The notes beneath the pieces are model-generated. The model was given only the letters and a program-made list of their open reading frames with translations, was not told the DNA's origin and did not search any database. Below are positions 15,761 to 24,576 of a DNA stretch of 64,000 nucleotides, in pieces (within the stretch, counting starts at the first letter, position 1; every line of letters begins with the position of its first letter). This DNA comes from CAYRXM01 sp964449465 (lineage in GTDB: Bacteria > Chloroflexota > Anaerolineae > JAFGEY01): NCBI GenBank assembly GCA_964449465.1, contig CAYVBK010000015.1:1-64000 (forward strand), given 5' to 3'. The position numbers and the translations under genes are program-made.

Positions 15761-18211
15761 TCAATCGCCCTGATCCGACGAGCGTGCCAGCACGCCCTCC
15801 AGCACCGTCCCTTTCAAAAGCTGGGCAAACACATCGGCGATGCTCCGTCCGCCCAAAATAGCCAACGGGGCCATGCTCTCGGCCATCCGCTCAGCCAGGG
15901 CCTTGTCGGAAAAGGCCTGCAAAGCGGCCACCAGGTCCGGCGAAACCGCCGAGGCTTTGTCTACCACCGCCCGCACCCCGGCCTCCAGTTCTTGAATGTG
16001 CTGGGCCAGTTTTTGCTGGGCCACGGCCAGTTCCAGATCGGTGCGGGCCTTTTGACGGGCTAGCTCGGCCTGGTGAATTTGATCCATAGCCTGCTGATCG
16101 GCCAGTTCGGCGGCCAGCCGCGTCTTGCGTGCCTGCACCTCGGACTCGATCTCGGTCAGGTTCAGGTTGAGACGTTTGCGCACCTCTTCCATCTGCAAAT
16201 CCAGGGCCAATTGCTGCGTTACTGCCTCAGCCTGAGCAACCTGCTGTTTAACCTCTTCTTTTTGTCGCGTGGCCTCCAGGCGCGCCTGTTCGGCCGACAC
16301 GTCCAGCGATTGCTCTACAGTATGGTGCTGCGCCTCGGTGAGCAACTCGCCGATGGCCTCATCCTGGATGCTCACCGACAGCACTTCGACATCATAGATG
16401 CGCATGCCATTTTCCTCAAACAGACGGCCTGGCCGCCTGGACGATGGATCATCCGGCGCAGGCGCGCCCAACACCGTGTCGCGCACCATCCCGATGGCGT
16501 TGGCATAGAAATGCTGAATCCCACATCGGCGGATGGCATGGCTAAGGATCGAGCGCATATGGTCGGTGAGAAACTTGACATAGTTTTCTACATTGAACCA
16601 GCGGTTCGGATCGCCTTCAAAGTTGACGCGATACGACAGGCGCACCCGCACCCGGCACATGTCCAACGTTTCGGCTTCTACTTCATCCGATACTTTATTG
16701 TATAATACGCGCAAATAGACCGTTTTAAGTAGATTATTGTCCGATTTGGGTGTGCCGGTAGACAGCTCGACCGGTTCGAGTGTTTCGTCGTATTCCAGCA
16801 ACACCGACTGCGGCCCCACCGCCACCCGCCGTTCGCCAGTCTTGCTGATCACCATCACCGCATAGCCCGTCCACACATTCACCGCTACGGCGCCCTCATA
16901 CTTGGTGTCCAGGGTGATCGTGCGCGGCGGCGTATAGCCCTGTGGACGGCTAAACTCGTCGCCCACAAACTCTTCGCTCGCCGCAACAGCCGCCAATCGG
17001 CTCTCTTTTTTCTTTTCGCCCAACTTGTCGCGTGCCTCACGATCCTGAACAAACTCTTGCCTTTGCCCGCGCACCATCTCCATCAGGCGGCGATTATACT
17101 CCAGAGCCTCGGCGTTGCCGGGAAACCACAATGCCACCTGTCTGGCATCCAACACCCGCCGTACCAACACCTCTTCGCGCGGGTCGGGCAAAAACATGCA
17201 CGGGCCGCGCTTGAGTTCAATCTGACCGGTGAGGCGGTGCAGCACATAGCGCGCTTCGCCGGCCGGGATGGCCGTCGCATAGATCACCTCGCGGTCGCCA
17301 TAGCGGATGATGGCATGCTCCGGGCGCGGAAAGTAGATCATCTGGTCCTTGCCGGTGATAAACAATTCGTCACCCACCTTGTACTCGTGCCCCTGCTCCT
17401 CGTACGGGGCGATCACCTTGATGTACAGCCCGCTGATCTCGTTCAACTCTATCGCCTTGAACTTGACCTGTCCATCGCGGACGATAAATGTCTCGGTGGG
17501 TTCGGGAAAGACCACATCGGGTCCTTGAATGTAGCGTTTGTTGCCATCCTCGTTGAGCAAAATGCAGTATTCCAGCCGCTCCAGGGTCACGGCGTCACGC
17601 ACATAGTGGCCCGCAGCGTCTTCCACCACCTCGATGCCGGTAGGCGGAATGTAGAATGACACCTCGGTGCCCTTGATGATCAACAGCTTGCCCATCGTCA
17701 GATCGGGCGCTTCCAGGCGAATTTCGCCCTCGCTCTGCGGCTTGATCACGGCTTTGGCCCAATTCTCGCGTGCCGCGCTCTCTTCATACACCCGCACCAC
17801 CAGATATTGGTTGGTGCGCAGGCGATGGCCCTGAATCACCCGCACCATCTGTCCCGGCCAGGGCGCAAAGGCCACCGGGCCGGGAATGTTGACCTTGCGC
17901 CCCACATCCAGATCGGGCAGCGAGTTGGCCGCGCCTGGCCGGGCAAACTTGCCATCCTGAGCCGGGTTTTTCAAAGCCAGATACCAGCCCTCTGGCGCGA
18001 TGGCAAAAGGTTGAATGGCCTGGTCCAACAAACACCGCTCAAATCGCTTGGTCTTGTTGTTAAACACCACCGGTTGATCGGTGTTGGCCAGGCTGGTCTT
18101 GTGCGGCCCCACATAATTGATCACGTTGCCTTTGGTCTCGTCCAACAAATACGCATACTCGTTGGGCGCCAACACCAGATCGCGCTCAATTCGACGTCCA
18201 TCGTTGGTCAT
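15761..18211 (-). CDS. Major vault protein homologue
   Basis: At 816 aa it is close to eukaryotic MVP (about 890). The N-terminal half (1-400) has repeated beta modules in vault-repeat style, each with phrases like YLLDETKGNVINYVGP and GDELFITGKDQMIYFPR. From about 420 a shoulder/SPFH-like domain begins (RTITLDTKYEGAVAVNV, GYAVMVISKTGERRVAVGP, CRVRVRLSYRVNF), leading to GMRIYDVEVLSVSIQD near 600. Then comes a long Glu/Gln/Ala-rich coiled coil (630-745) and a short hydrophobic C-terminal cap-like end. This is the domain order of MVP. A pure flotillin/SPFH protein would lack the N-terminal repeats. It has its own promoter and an AGAGGTGG site. Confidence 0.82.
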   Translation of the reverse strand: MTNDGRRIERDLVLAPNEYAYLLDETKGNVINYVGPHKTSLANTDQPVVFNNKTKRFERCLLDQAIQPFAIAPEGWYLALKNPAQDGKFARPGAANSLPDLDVGRKVNIPGPVAFAPWPGQMVRVIQGHRLRTNQYLVVRVYEESAARENWAKAVIKPQSEGEIRLEAPDLTMGKLLIIKGTEVSFYIPPTGIEVVEDAAGHYVRDAVTLERLEYCILLNEDGNKRYIQGPDVVFPEPTETFIVRDGQVKFKAIELNEISGLYIKVIAPYEEQGHEYKVGDELFITGKDQMIYFPRPEHAIIRYGDREVIYATAIPAGEARYVLHRLTGQIELKRGPCMFLPDPREEVLVRRVLDARQVALWFPGNAEALEYNRRLMEMVRGQRQEFVQDREARDKLGEKKKESRLAAVAASEEFVGDEFSRPQGYTPPRTITLDTKYEGAVAVNVWTGYAVMVISKTGERRVAVGPQSVLLEYDETLEPVELSTGTPKSDNNLLKTVYLRVLYNKVSDEVEAETLDMCRVRVRLSYRVNFEGDPNRWFNVENYVKFLTDHMRSILSHAIRRCGIQHFYANAIGMVRDTVLGAPAPDDPSSRRPGRLFEENGMRIYDVEVLSVSIQDEAIGELLTEAQHHTVEQSLDVSAEQARLEATRQKEEVKQQVAQAEAVTQQLALDLQMEEVRKRLNLNLTEIESEVQARKTRLAAELADQQAMDQIHQAELARQKARTDLELAVAQQKLAQHIQELEAGVRAVVDKASAVSPDLVAALQAFSDKALAERMAESMAPLAILGGRSIADVFAQLLKGTVLEGVLARSSDQGD

Positions 18212-18256
18212 ATGTCCACCTCTCTTTTTTATCGAGATTGTCTGTATTATTTAATA

Positions 18257-18285
18257 CCAGTATAGAATACTTGAGAACTCGAGTC
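18257..18285 (-). promoter_or_regulatory. Promoter of the vault-like gene with overlapping inverted repeat
   Basis: TTGACT (18285-18280), 17 bp, TATACT (18262-18257). An ACTTGA-N9-TCAAGT inverted repeat (18268-18288) covers the -35, so a regulator may bind there. Confidence 0.7.
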
Positions 18286-18298
18286 AAGTCTGTTCTGT

Positions 18299-20233
18299 TT
18301 ACATTCGCCCTGTCTGCGAGTGAGGGGCGCGGCGAGGCATCCGATTGCGCCAATAGGCAAACCATTCCAAGAGCAACACGCCGAGCGCGGCCAGAGCCGG
18401 CCAGCGCCACCACTCGCGGCGACCAGTTTCGCTGTGCGTCTGCCCACCAAGCGGCTGCCGATTGACCTCGATGGCGGATTGGGGGGCAATGGCCGATTCC
18501 AGTTCGCTGAACAGGTTGACCGCAAAGGCAGAGCGCAGCGTCTCGCCGGAGCGGGCCTGCTCAACTGTATAAAGGCCGGGTTCGTTCGTCTGAGCAAACG
18601 GGATGGGCTGGCCGTCGGCGGGTTGAAAGGCATATCGCTGCCCTGATGGAGTGGTGATGGACAGCGACTCGACGCCCATTTGCGGGCGCACCTGCACCGG
18701 CATGCCCGGCGACAGGACAAGCTGCTCGTTGGCAGCGTCTATATCACCGGTCGGGGCCAGCCAATGGGTCAGGTTGGCTACCAGAATGGGAAAGGCGATC
18801 TGCAAAGGCAGGTCCGATTGATGCAGGTCAAAGGTCAAGACGGCCACCCGCCGCCCGCCCATCTCGCCGGCCAGCAACAAAGGGCCGCCGGCGGCCTCGA
18901 TCAGCGTTTGCGCCCACGTCGGCGCAGACACGGCGCGAGCGCGGGCGATATGCACCTGCTCGCGCAGGGCGGCAGCGTCGAGGTAGCGCAGCAGCGGCGA
19001 TTGAGTCTGCACCTGGACGATCTGCGTCTGGGTGATGCTGCCGCTCACCTGAATCCAGTCGTTCGAGGCCGGCGGATTGATCAGCCAGAGGTTGGCGTTG
19101 GCAATCTGAAACCCCGATGGCGAGACGCCATCCAATACAACCAGCGTGGGCGGGGTGGGCGGCATCGAGAGGGTGGTCGTGTCGGTCACGCGCACGCTGA
19201 TCAGGTCGAGTTGGGGCATCAAGGCCAGGGCGCGCTCTAGAAATGCATTGCCTGGCGAGATGAGCATGGCTGTGGCCCGCTGCGACAGCGAACGCACCGC
19301 CCAGGCACGATTATCCAGGGGCAGAGCATCGTCGGGCAGGTGCACCTCGATCTGACGGGTGTCCAGAGGCAGGTGGGTCAGCGACAGCCCGCTTTCGCCG
19401 TGCGCCTCCAGGTTGAGGACGCGGGCGTCGAACAAGGCCCCGTTGACCCAAATCTCGACCAGTGGCGCGGCCGGCCGCTCGCTATGGTTGGCCACTCGCA
19501 GATAAGCCTGCGGCCCGGCTGCGCTCTCGCGGATGGCCAGGGCGGCCACAGCCAGATTTTCGCCGCCGACGCCCACCGGCACATAATTCACCCGGCCCGG
19601 CAAAGCTGGCAGCGGTTGATCGGCGGCAGTCGAGGTCAGGCCGCCGTCCGACAGGATGACGATGATATTTTCCGACGATTGTCGTGCACTGGACGCCGCC
19701 AGGATGAACGCTGCCGACCAGTCGGCCTCGGTGTTGGAGACCTGGGCCGCGGCCGAATCGGGCGCAAGAGCCTGCCGCAAAACCGATTTGTCGTTGGTCA
19801 GCGAGGCCAGCACGCGCGGCATGTTGGCCACGGCGATCAGGGTCATGGTGTCGTTGGGCCCCAGGCTGTCAATGATCTGATGAACCCGACTGCGCGCCAC
19901 CTCAAAACGGTTGGGAGCCACATCGGTGGCCTGCATGCTGGCCGAGGCATCCAACAGCACGATCACGTGTCCTTGAAAGACCTTTTCAATCTCGCTGTAA
20001 GGGCGAGCCAGAGCCAGCACCAACAGAGCCAGCAAAAGCAGTTGCAGCAAGAGCAGCAAATTGCGGCGCAGCTTTTGCCAGGGCGAGTTGGCCTCACGGT
20101 CTTGCAGCACTTGCTGCCAGAGCATGGTGCTGGAGATGGTTTGCTCGTCGCGGCGCAGCTTGAGCATGTAAAAGATGAGGATAGGGATGCTCAACCCGGC
20201 CAGGGCCAGGGCCAGGGGGGTCAATAAACCCAT
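18299..20233 (-). CDS. BatA-type membrane protein with VWA domain
   Basis: The start at 20233 (MGLLTPLALALAGL) has an AAGGAA site; longer frames are noise. An N-terminal BatA hydrophobic region (residues 1-90, two membrane helices around a cytoplasmic LKLRRDEQ loop) is followed by a VWA domain. The MIDAS motif is LLDASAS near residue 100. A long extracytoplasmic part follows, and a C-terminal membrane helix near 705-720 ends the protein. Such proteins usually accompany MoxR ATPases, and a MoxR gene is present at 45715 but not adjacent. It likely belongs to a cell-envelope or chaperone-like system. Confidence 0.85.
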   Translation of the reverse strand: MGLLTPLALALAGLSIPILIFYMLKLRRDEQTISSTMLWQQVLQDREANSPWQKLRRNLLLLLQLLLLALLVLALARPYSEIEKVFQGHVIVLLDASASMQATDVAPNRFEVARSRVHQIIDSLGPNDTMTLIAVANMPRVLASLTNDKSVLRQALAPDSAAAQVSNTEADWSAAFILAASSARQSSENIIVILSDGGLTSTAADQPLPALPGRVNYVPVGVGGENLAVAALAIRESAAGPQAYLRVANHSERPAAPLVEIWVNGALFDARVLNLEAHGESGLSLTHLPLDTRQIEVHLPDDALPLDNRAWAVRSLSQRATAMLISPGNAFLERALALMPQLDLISVRVTDTTTLSMPPTPPTLVVLDGVSPSGFQIANANLWLINPPASNDWIQVSGSITQTQIVQVQTQSPLLRYLDAAALREQVHIARARAVSAPTWAQTLIEAAGGPLLLAGEMGGRRVAVLTFDLHQSDLPLQIAFPILVANLTHWLAPTGDIDAANEQLVLSPGMPVQVRPQMGVESLSITTPSGQRYAFQPADGQPIPFAQTNEPGLYTVEQARSGETLRSAFAVNLFSELESAIAPQSAIEVNRQPLGGQTHSETGRREWWRWPALAALGVLLLEWFAYWRNRMPRRAPHSQTGRM

Positions 20234-20293
20234 AAAATTCCTTTCAAACAAGCACAAATTCACTAGAGTGAAACGATGATCCCACTGAAAAAA

Positions 20294-20328
20294 CTGGTAG
20301 GGGCAGAAGCAAGCCCTGCCCCTACCAG
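20294..20328. repeat. CTGGTAGGGGCAG palindrome after the C25 protease gene
   Basis: A perfect 13-bp stem (20294-20306 with 20316-20328) and 9-nt loop lies 15 bp past the stop of the protease gene. A related GTAGGGGCAGGGC... palindrome lies just past the stop at 24577. Both probably serve as 3' ends or are an intergenic repeat family. Confidence 0.6.
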
Positions 20329-20343
20329 ACGCCGATTTCCCAA

Positions 20344-23300
20344 TCAGGGCGCGCTGCGCAGCACCAACGGCAAATAGACCTCTTGCAAGCCAACAGCGAA
20401 CAAGGCGCCCTTGTTGTTGCTGCTGCTGACATTGCCGGCGCGGTCTACCACCTGGATGATGGCCTGTACCGGCGTGTTGAGCGGCGCGTTGACGGTATAT
20501 TCCCACAAACCGGTGGACAGATTGGGGCTCATCTCGATGGTGTGCCAGGCCGGCCCGCCCCAGTTATAGGTACACCACACATGGGCAATGCCCGACTGGT
20601 CGTCGCCGGCATCCACGCTAAAGCGAGTTTGCGTAGGGCCGAGTAGTTCGCTGTTGACCGCCCAGATCGAAGGCGGGATATAGTCGGTGCTGTCGGTGAA
20701 ATAGACGCGCACGGTGATCTCGGTATACAGCCGCTCGATCTGATCGTCAGCCAGATATTGAGCAGGCACCAACACCAGGGTATCCTGACCGCCCAACCGG
20801 TTGACGGCGGCAATATGGATGGGATACCAGCCCTCATAGTCAAAGGGCGGCTCGCTGACGGCTGTATCGGTGACCACGGCGGCAATGACCGGATCGAAAT
20901 TAGAGATCGAGGTGATCTGGCTGCCCGACACCACGACACCGCGGGCGATCAGGCCGGACTGCGGCGGAGTGATGGGCAGGCTGATCAACGGCTGTATGGG
21001 CCGCCCGGCGCCGACCTGGGTGGTATCCAGGCCGTCTATGGTGAAAAAGGTGCCGCGTTCGGGGACGGTGTGCGGGATAAAGTGGAATCGGCAGCGATAA
21101 ATGACCTCGCTCCCGACGGTAGAAACATCACAAGGATCGGCGGCGGCACGCAGCGGCGGCGCCGGGTTTGGCACAGACACCTGGAACATGGGCAGGCCGT
21201 ACAGGGTGGCCTGGATCATGACCTTTTCGTCATAGCGGCTAAACCCGCCGGCCGGGATGGCCTCGACATAGCGGTGTTTGGCCCGCATCAGGGCATCGCC
21301 CACAGCGACGCCGCTATAGCGGCCCAATTCCTGGCCGAAAAAGAGCATCAATTGTTCCGAGTAGGCCACTTCGGTGCTGTCGCCCAGCCCATAGCCGGTA
21401 TTGCCCACAAATGCCCCGGCCTGCCGCCGCGCCAAAGCCTGAGCAAAATCCAGGGCGGTAGTAGGGTTGTCGCTGTCGGCGTCCGGCACTTGATAGCCAG
21501 CATGACAGCCCACCGACCAGACCACATTGCCCTCTTGGGGAGAACTGGCCCCTTCAATGTCGCTGGGGATCAAGTAACCCTGGCTCTCGTTGGGTGGGAT
21601 AGCCGCCCAGTGCGACATATGGGCGTTCAGCGAGACCAGATCCTGGTCGGTGTTGTTTATCCATACATCTCGCAGGTTGTCGGCGTGCCAGGTTTCGCCG
21701 ATCAGGGTTTGGGTGATCAGGCCAAAGTCGCCCATTTGGGCGTTGATAGCGGCCGCACTGTCACTCAAAAAGTCATAGCCGGTGGTGAGGGAACGAACGG
21801 CGTTAAGCGCATGATAGCCCATGTTATAATACTGCAACATGTTGATGATCTCGTCCGGCGTTTCAATCAAGCGGCCGACGGCCAGTTTGGGAATATACAG
21901 GCCATGGCCACGCCAGAACCTGGGCGCCGGGTCGCCGTAAAAATTGTCGGTCAGGATGAACCCCCAGGCCAGCGCCGACCAGGTGGCATTGCCACTTTGC
22001 AGGTAGGCCGACGGGATGTACTCGCGCTCGTTGGCGATAAAAGAAGTGTCTGGCACGCGATAAAACGGGATCATACGATCATCGCCGACCAGGACAATGT
22101 AACGGATGTTGGGATAACCAGACAGGATGGGATGGACAATCTGCTCAAAAATCGCCTCGGCCACCCGGTTGGCGCGGTGAGGATTGCAAAAATCGGCATC
22201 CCACTCGTTGTATTGAGATTGAACTGTCGCATTGTTGTCTATGACATAGACGATGCCGTTGACATCAGGGTCTCCGGCCAGAGTGTACAGCTCGGTAGGA
22301 ATACCGGCGGTATCGGTGACGCCAAAAGCATAATCCAGCCGCTGCTTGTTGACCAAGATCAGAGTATGCACGTCGGTGTACGACACGGTCGGGTAAAAGG
22401 AGGTCATAAAATTTGAGTTGCTATAGTCAAATTGCGGTGTGCAGCCGCCCACATATGCGCCCAATGTCTCAGTTTGCGTGACCAGGCCATAGGCGTGGTT
22501 GGGATCGTACTCGCCACCATGCCCGATCACCAGGATATAATAGCGGCCCGGCCGCAGGGCCAGAGTGGTGGCCGTTTCCCAGGCCTGACCGGGATTGGTC
22601 GAAATAGCTGTCATCTGGCCGATAGCCGTCATCTGGCCGATAGCCGTCATCTGGCCGATAGCCGTCATCTGACCAATAGCCGTCATCTGGCCGATGGCCG
22701 TCATCTGGCCGATGGCATTCACATCCGAGTTGTCTTGCAGGTCGCCGAGCAGCGCGTCACCGCTCAAAGAGGGCGCCTGGCTCAAATCGGCAAACACGGC
22801 CAGGTCATAATCGGCGGGCAGGTCTTTGAGGGTGACGGTGAAAACAGACGGCGTATCAATTTCCAGGTAATACCAGTCCACATCATCTTGCCAGCCGATC
22901 TTGGCCCATACTGTGTTGTTCAAAGGCAAGGGGGCGGCTTCCATAGCCGAGTCGTTGGACTCGAACGAGTCGTTGCCTTCTTGTTGGCGACTCACTTGCA
23001 GTTCAGCCAGGGCAGTCAACAGAGTGTCATTTTGATTTTTGATGATGGCCGAACCGTAGAATGTGCGCCCCAAAGCTTCCATGTCAATCTGGTTAGAGAC
23101 ATAGACCTGGCCGGGGTTGAGAGAAATGTCCTGAGCATAGACCATGCGACCGCCGGGGTCATGAAAATAGATGGTAAAAGTGTCGGGAATATCACCAATA
23201 TTTTTCAAGATGATACGTGAATTGCGCCCGGCCGCGCGCACAATGTGCGGCAGCACGGCGCTATAGGTGATCGAGTCGGGCGGCTGATAGGCCTCTACCC

Positions 23301-24483
23301 GCTCGTCGGTGGTCTCGGCATGAAAAACCACCATATCCAGGTTGGCGCCGCTGGCATAGATGCGGGCGGTGGCCATCTGCATCGGAGACAGCACCAACGG
23401 AAACGGCCCGGCTTGCTGAAATGGCTCGATTGTGCCGGCATTTTCGGTGGTGATTGGCGCGCCGTTGAGTGGGTTGGTATAAGAAATCAATGCCGTGGCC
23501 GCGGTCACACGGGTGTTCAGCAGCCACATGCTGGTGTCCCAACCCATGTGCTGGCTGTAGACGATGGGAATATCTTGTAACGAGGGCGCCGCCGGGCGAT
23601 CCACATACGCGCTGATGCGCCCGCGCGCGCTGTCCCAATCCAACACCGCCACCTGGATGGGCTGATCCGAGACGACAGCGGCCGATCCGCGCAGATCATC
23701 GGGAATGCCGGCAATGTTGTGCAGATCGTACACCTCGCCGGCCAGCGGCGCCAGCACCAGGCTGTCGGCATAGGCCGACGTGCCATCGGGGTAATAGATA
23801 TGGATCGCCACATTGGCCTGCATCATGCCGACATTCATGATAAACAAGGTGCTGTTCCACAAACCACCGGGCAAAACGCGATTTTTCTGAATCAAAGGCA
23901 GCGCCGATGATGTGCCGCCGCCGGGAAAGGCCGTATAGGAGGCCAGGCCATCGCCTTGCAGGGTAGGATTGGACACATCTACGCTGGCGGCTATTTGCAT
24001 ATAAAATGGGTCGGACACCTGAATGTGACCCACCGTATACAGATGGTTGGGAATGTCGGGCAAAAAGCGCAGGTTATAGCTGCGGCTACCCAGATGCGGA
24101 ATGGTATCGCTGATGAGATAAACCATCGCGCCGGCGCTGTCGTACAATTCGATGGTGATGCCAACCGGTTCTTCCAGGTCATGCCAGGCCGAAACGTGGA
24201 TGACGCTGAATTGATCGTTCATGTTGCAAGGCAGCAATGGCAAAAAGAGTTCGGCGGCATAATCAGTGGCCTCATAGATTGACCCGGAAACGTTGACGGT
24301 GGACGAGGCGGGCCAGAGCGGCGCAGCAGCAGGTAGAGCCGCAGCGGCCGGCGCCGCCGGCGCGCTCCATACCGTCGGCGAGCCAGAAGCGGCCAGGAGG
24401 CACAAAAGGGCAAAAAGACACACCCAGACAGAGCGAATATGACGAAATTGAGCGACAAATGGGGAAACAAGACAGTTCTTCAT
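20344..24483 (-). CDS. Secreted gingipain-like (C25, clan CD) protease
   Basis: The start at 24483 has AAAGGAG seven bases away. A signal peptide (to about residue 40) and beta-rich N-terminal domains are followed by a PPC-type domain (near 530-680) containing a tandem AIGQMT repeat. A C25-like catalytic unit (about 690-1120) follows. VGDDRMIPFYRVPD and the pair NAHMSHW (His955) and SVGCHAGY (Cys993) match the His/Cys spacing of gingipains. C-terminal beta domains and FxxDxxSGI-type calcium-like motifs complete it. No type IX secretion tail is seen. A related large protease is at 40662. Confidence 0.8.
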   Translation of the reverse strand: MKNCLVSPFVAQFRHIRSVWVCLFALLCLLAASGSPTVWSAPAAPAAAALPAAAPLWPASSTVNVSGSIYEATDYAAELFLPLLPCNMNDQFSVIHVSAWHDLEEPVGITIELYDSAGAMVYLISDTIPHLGSRSYNLRFLPDIPNHLYTVGHIQVSDPFYMQIAASVDVSNPTLQGDGLASYTAFPGGGTSSALPLIQKNRVLPGGLWNSTLFIMNVGMMQANVAIHIYYPDGTSAYADSLVLAPLAGEVYDLHNIAGIPDDLRGSAAVVSDQPIQVAVLDWDSARGRISAYVDRPAAPSLQDIPIVYSQHMGWDTSMWLLNTRVTAATALISYTNPLNGAPITTENAGTIEPFQQAGPFPLVLSPMQMATARIYASGANLDMVVFHAETTDERVEAYQPPDSITYSAVLPHIVRAAGRNSRIILKNIGDIPDTFTIYFHDPGGRMVYAQDISLNPGQVYVSNQIDMEALGRTFYGSAIIKNQNDTLLTALAELQVSRQQEGNDSFESNDSAMEAAPLPLNNTVWAKIGWQDDVDWYYLEIDTPSVFTVTLKDLPADYDLAVFADLSQAPSLSGDALLGDLQDNSDVNAIGQMTAIGQMTAIGQMTAIGQMTAIGQMTAIGQMTAISTNPGQAWETATTLALRPGRYYILVIGHGGEYDPNHAYGLVTQTETLGAYVGGCTPQFDYSNSNFMTSFYPTVSYTDVHTLILVNKQRLDYAFGVTDTAGIPTELYTLAGDPDVNGIVYVIDNNATVQSQYNEWDADFCNPHRANRVAEAIFEQIVHPILSGYPNIRYIVLVGDDRMIPFYRVPDTSFIANEREYIPSAYLQSGNATWSALAWGFILTDNFYGDPAPRFWRGHGLYIPKLAVGRLIETPDEIINMLQYYNMGYHALNAVRSLTTGYDFLSDSAAAINAQMGDFGLITQTLIGETWHADNLRDVWINNTDQDLVSLNAHMSHWAAIPPNESQGYLIPSDIEGASSPQEGNVVWSVGCHAGYQVPDADSDNPTTALDFAQALARRQAGAFVGNTGYGLGDSTEVAYSEQLMLFFGQELGRYSGVAVGDALMRAKHRYVEAIPAGGFSRYDEKVMIQATLYGLPMFQVSVPNPAPPLRAAADPCDVSTVGSEVIYRCRFHFIPHTVPERGTFFTIDGLDTTQVGAGRPIQPLISLPITPPQSGLIARGVVVSGSQITSISNFDPVIAAVVTDTAVSEPPFDYEGWYPIHIAAVNRLGGQDTLVLVPAQYLADDQIERLYTEITVRVYFTDSTDYIPPSIWAVNSELLGPTQTRFSVDAGDDQSGIAHVWCTYNWGGPAWHTIEMSPNLSTGLWEYTVNAPLNTPVQAIIQVVDRAGNVSSSNNKGALFAVGLQEVYLPLVLRSAP
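22604..22716 (-). repeat. 18-bp tandem repeat coding AIGQMT
   Basis: Six in-frame copies of an 18-bp unit plus a partial seventh lie inside the protease gene's PPC-type domain. Most copies differ at one or two bases, chiefly silent. Slippage here would change the linker length without breaking the frame. Confidence 0.92.
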
Positions 24484-24546
24484 GCGCAAACTCCTTTCAT
24501 TTTGCAGACACCCCCGAACAACTCGCCTATTTTTTATATCCCCGTA

Positions 24547-24568
24547 GGGGCAGGGCTTGCCCCTGCCA
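24547..24568. repeat. GGGGCAGGGC palindrome after the cyclase gene
   Basis: GGCAGGG pairs with CCCTGCC around a short loop, placed 9 bp past the stop of the cyclase gene. It shares its core with the palindrome at 20294-20328. Confidence 0.5.
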
Positions 24569-24576
24569 ACTGATTT

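Noticed and set aside
22604..22716. Possible CRISPR-like array
   Set aside because: The 18-bp units abut without spacers and are in frame inside a protease gene.
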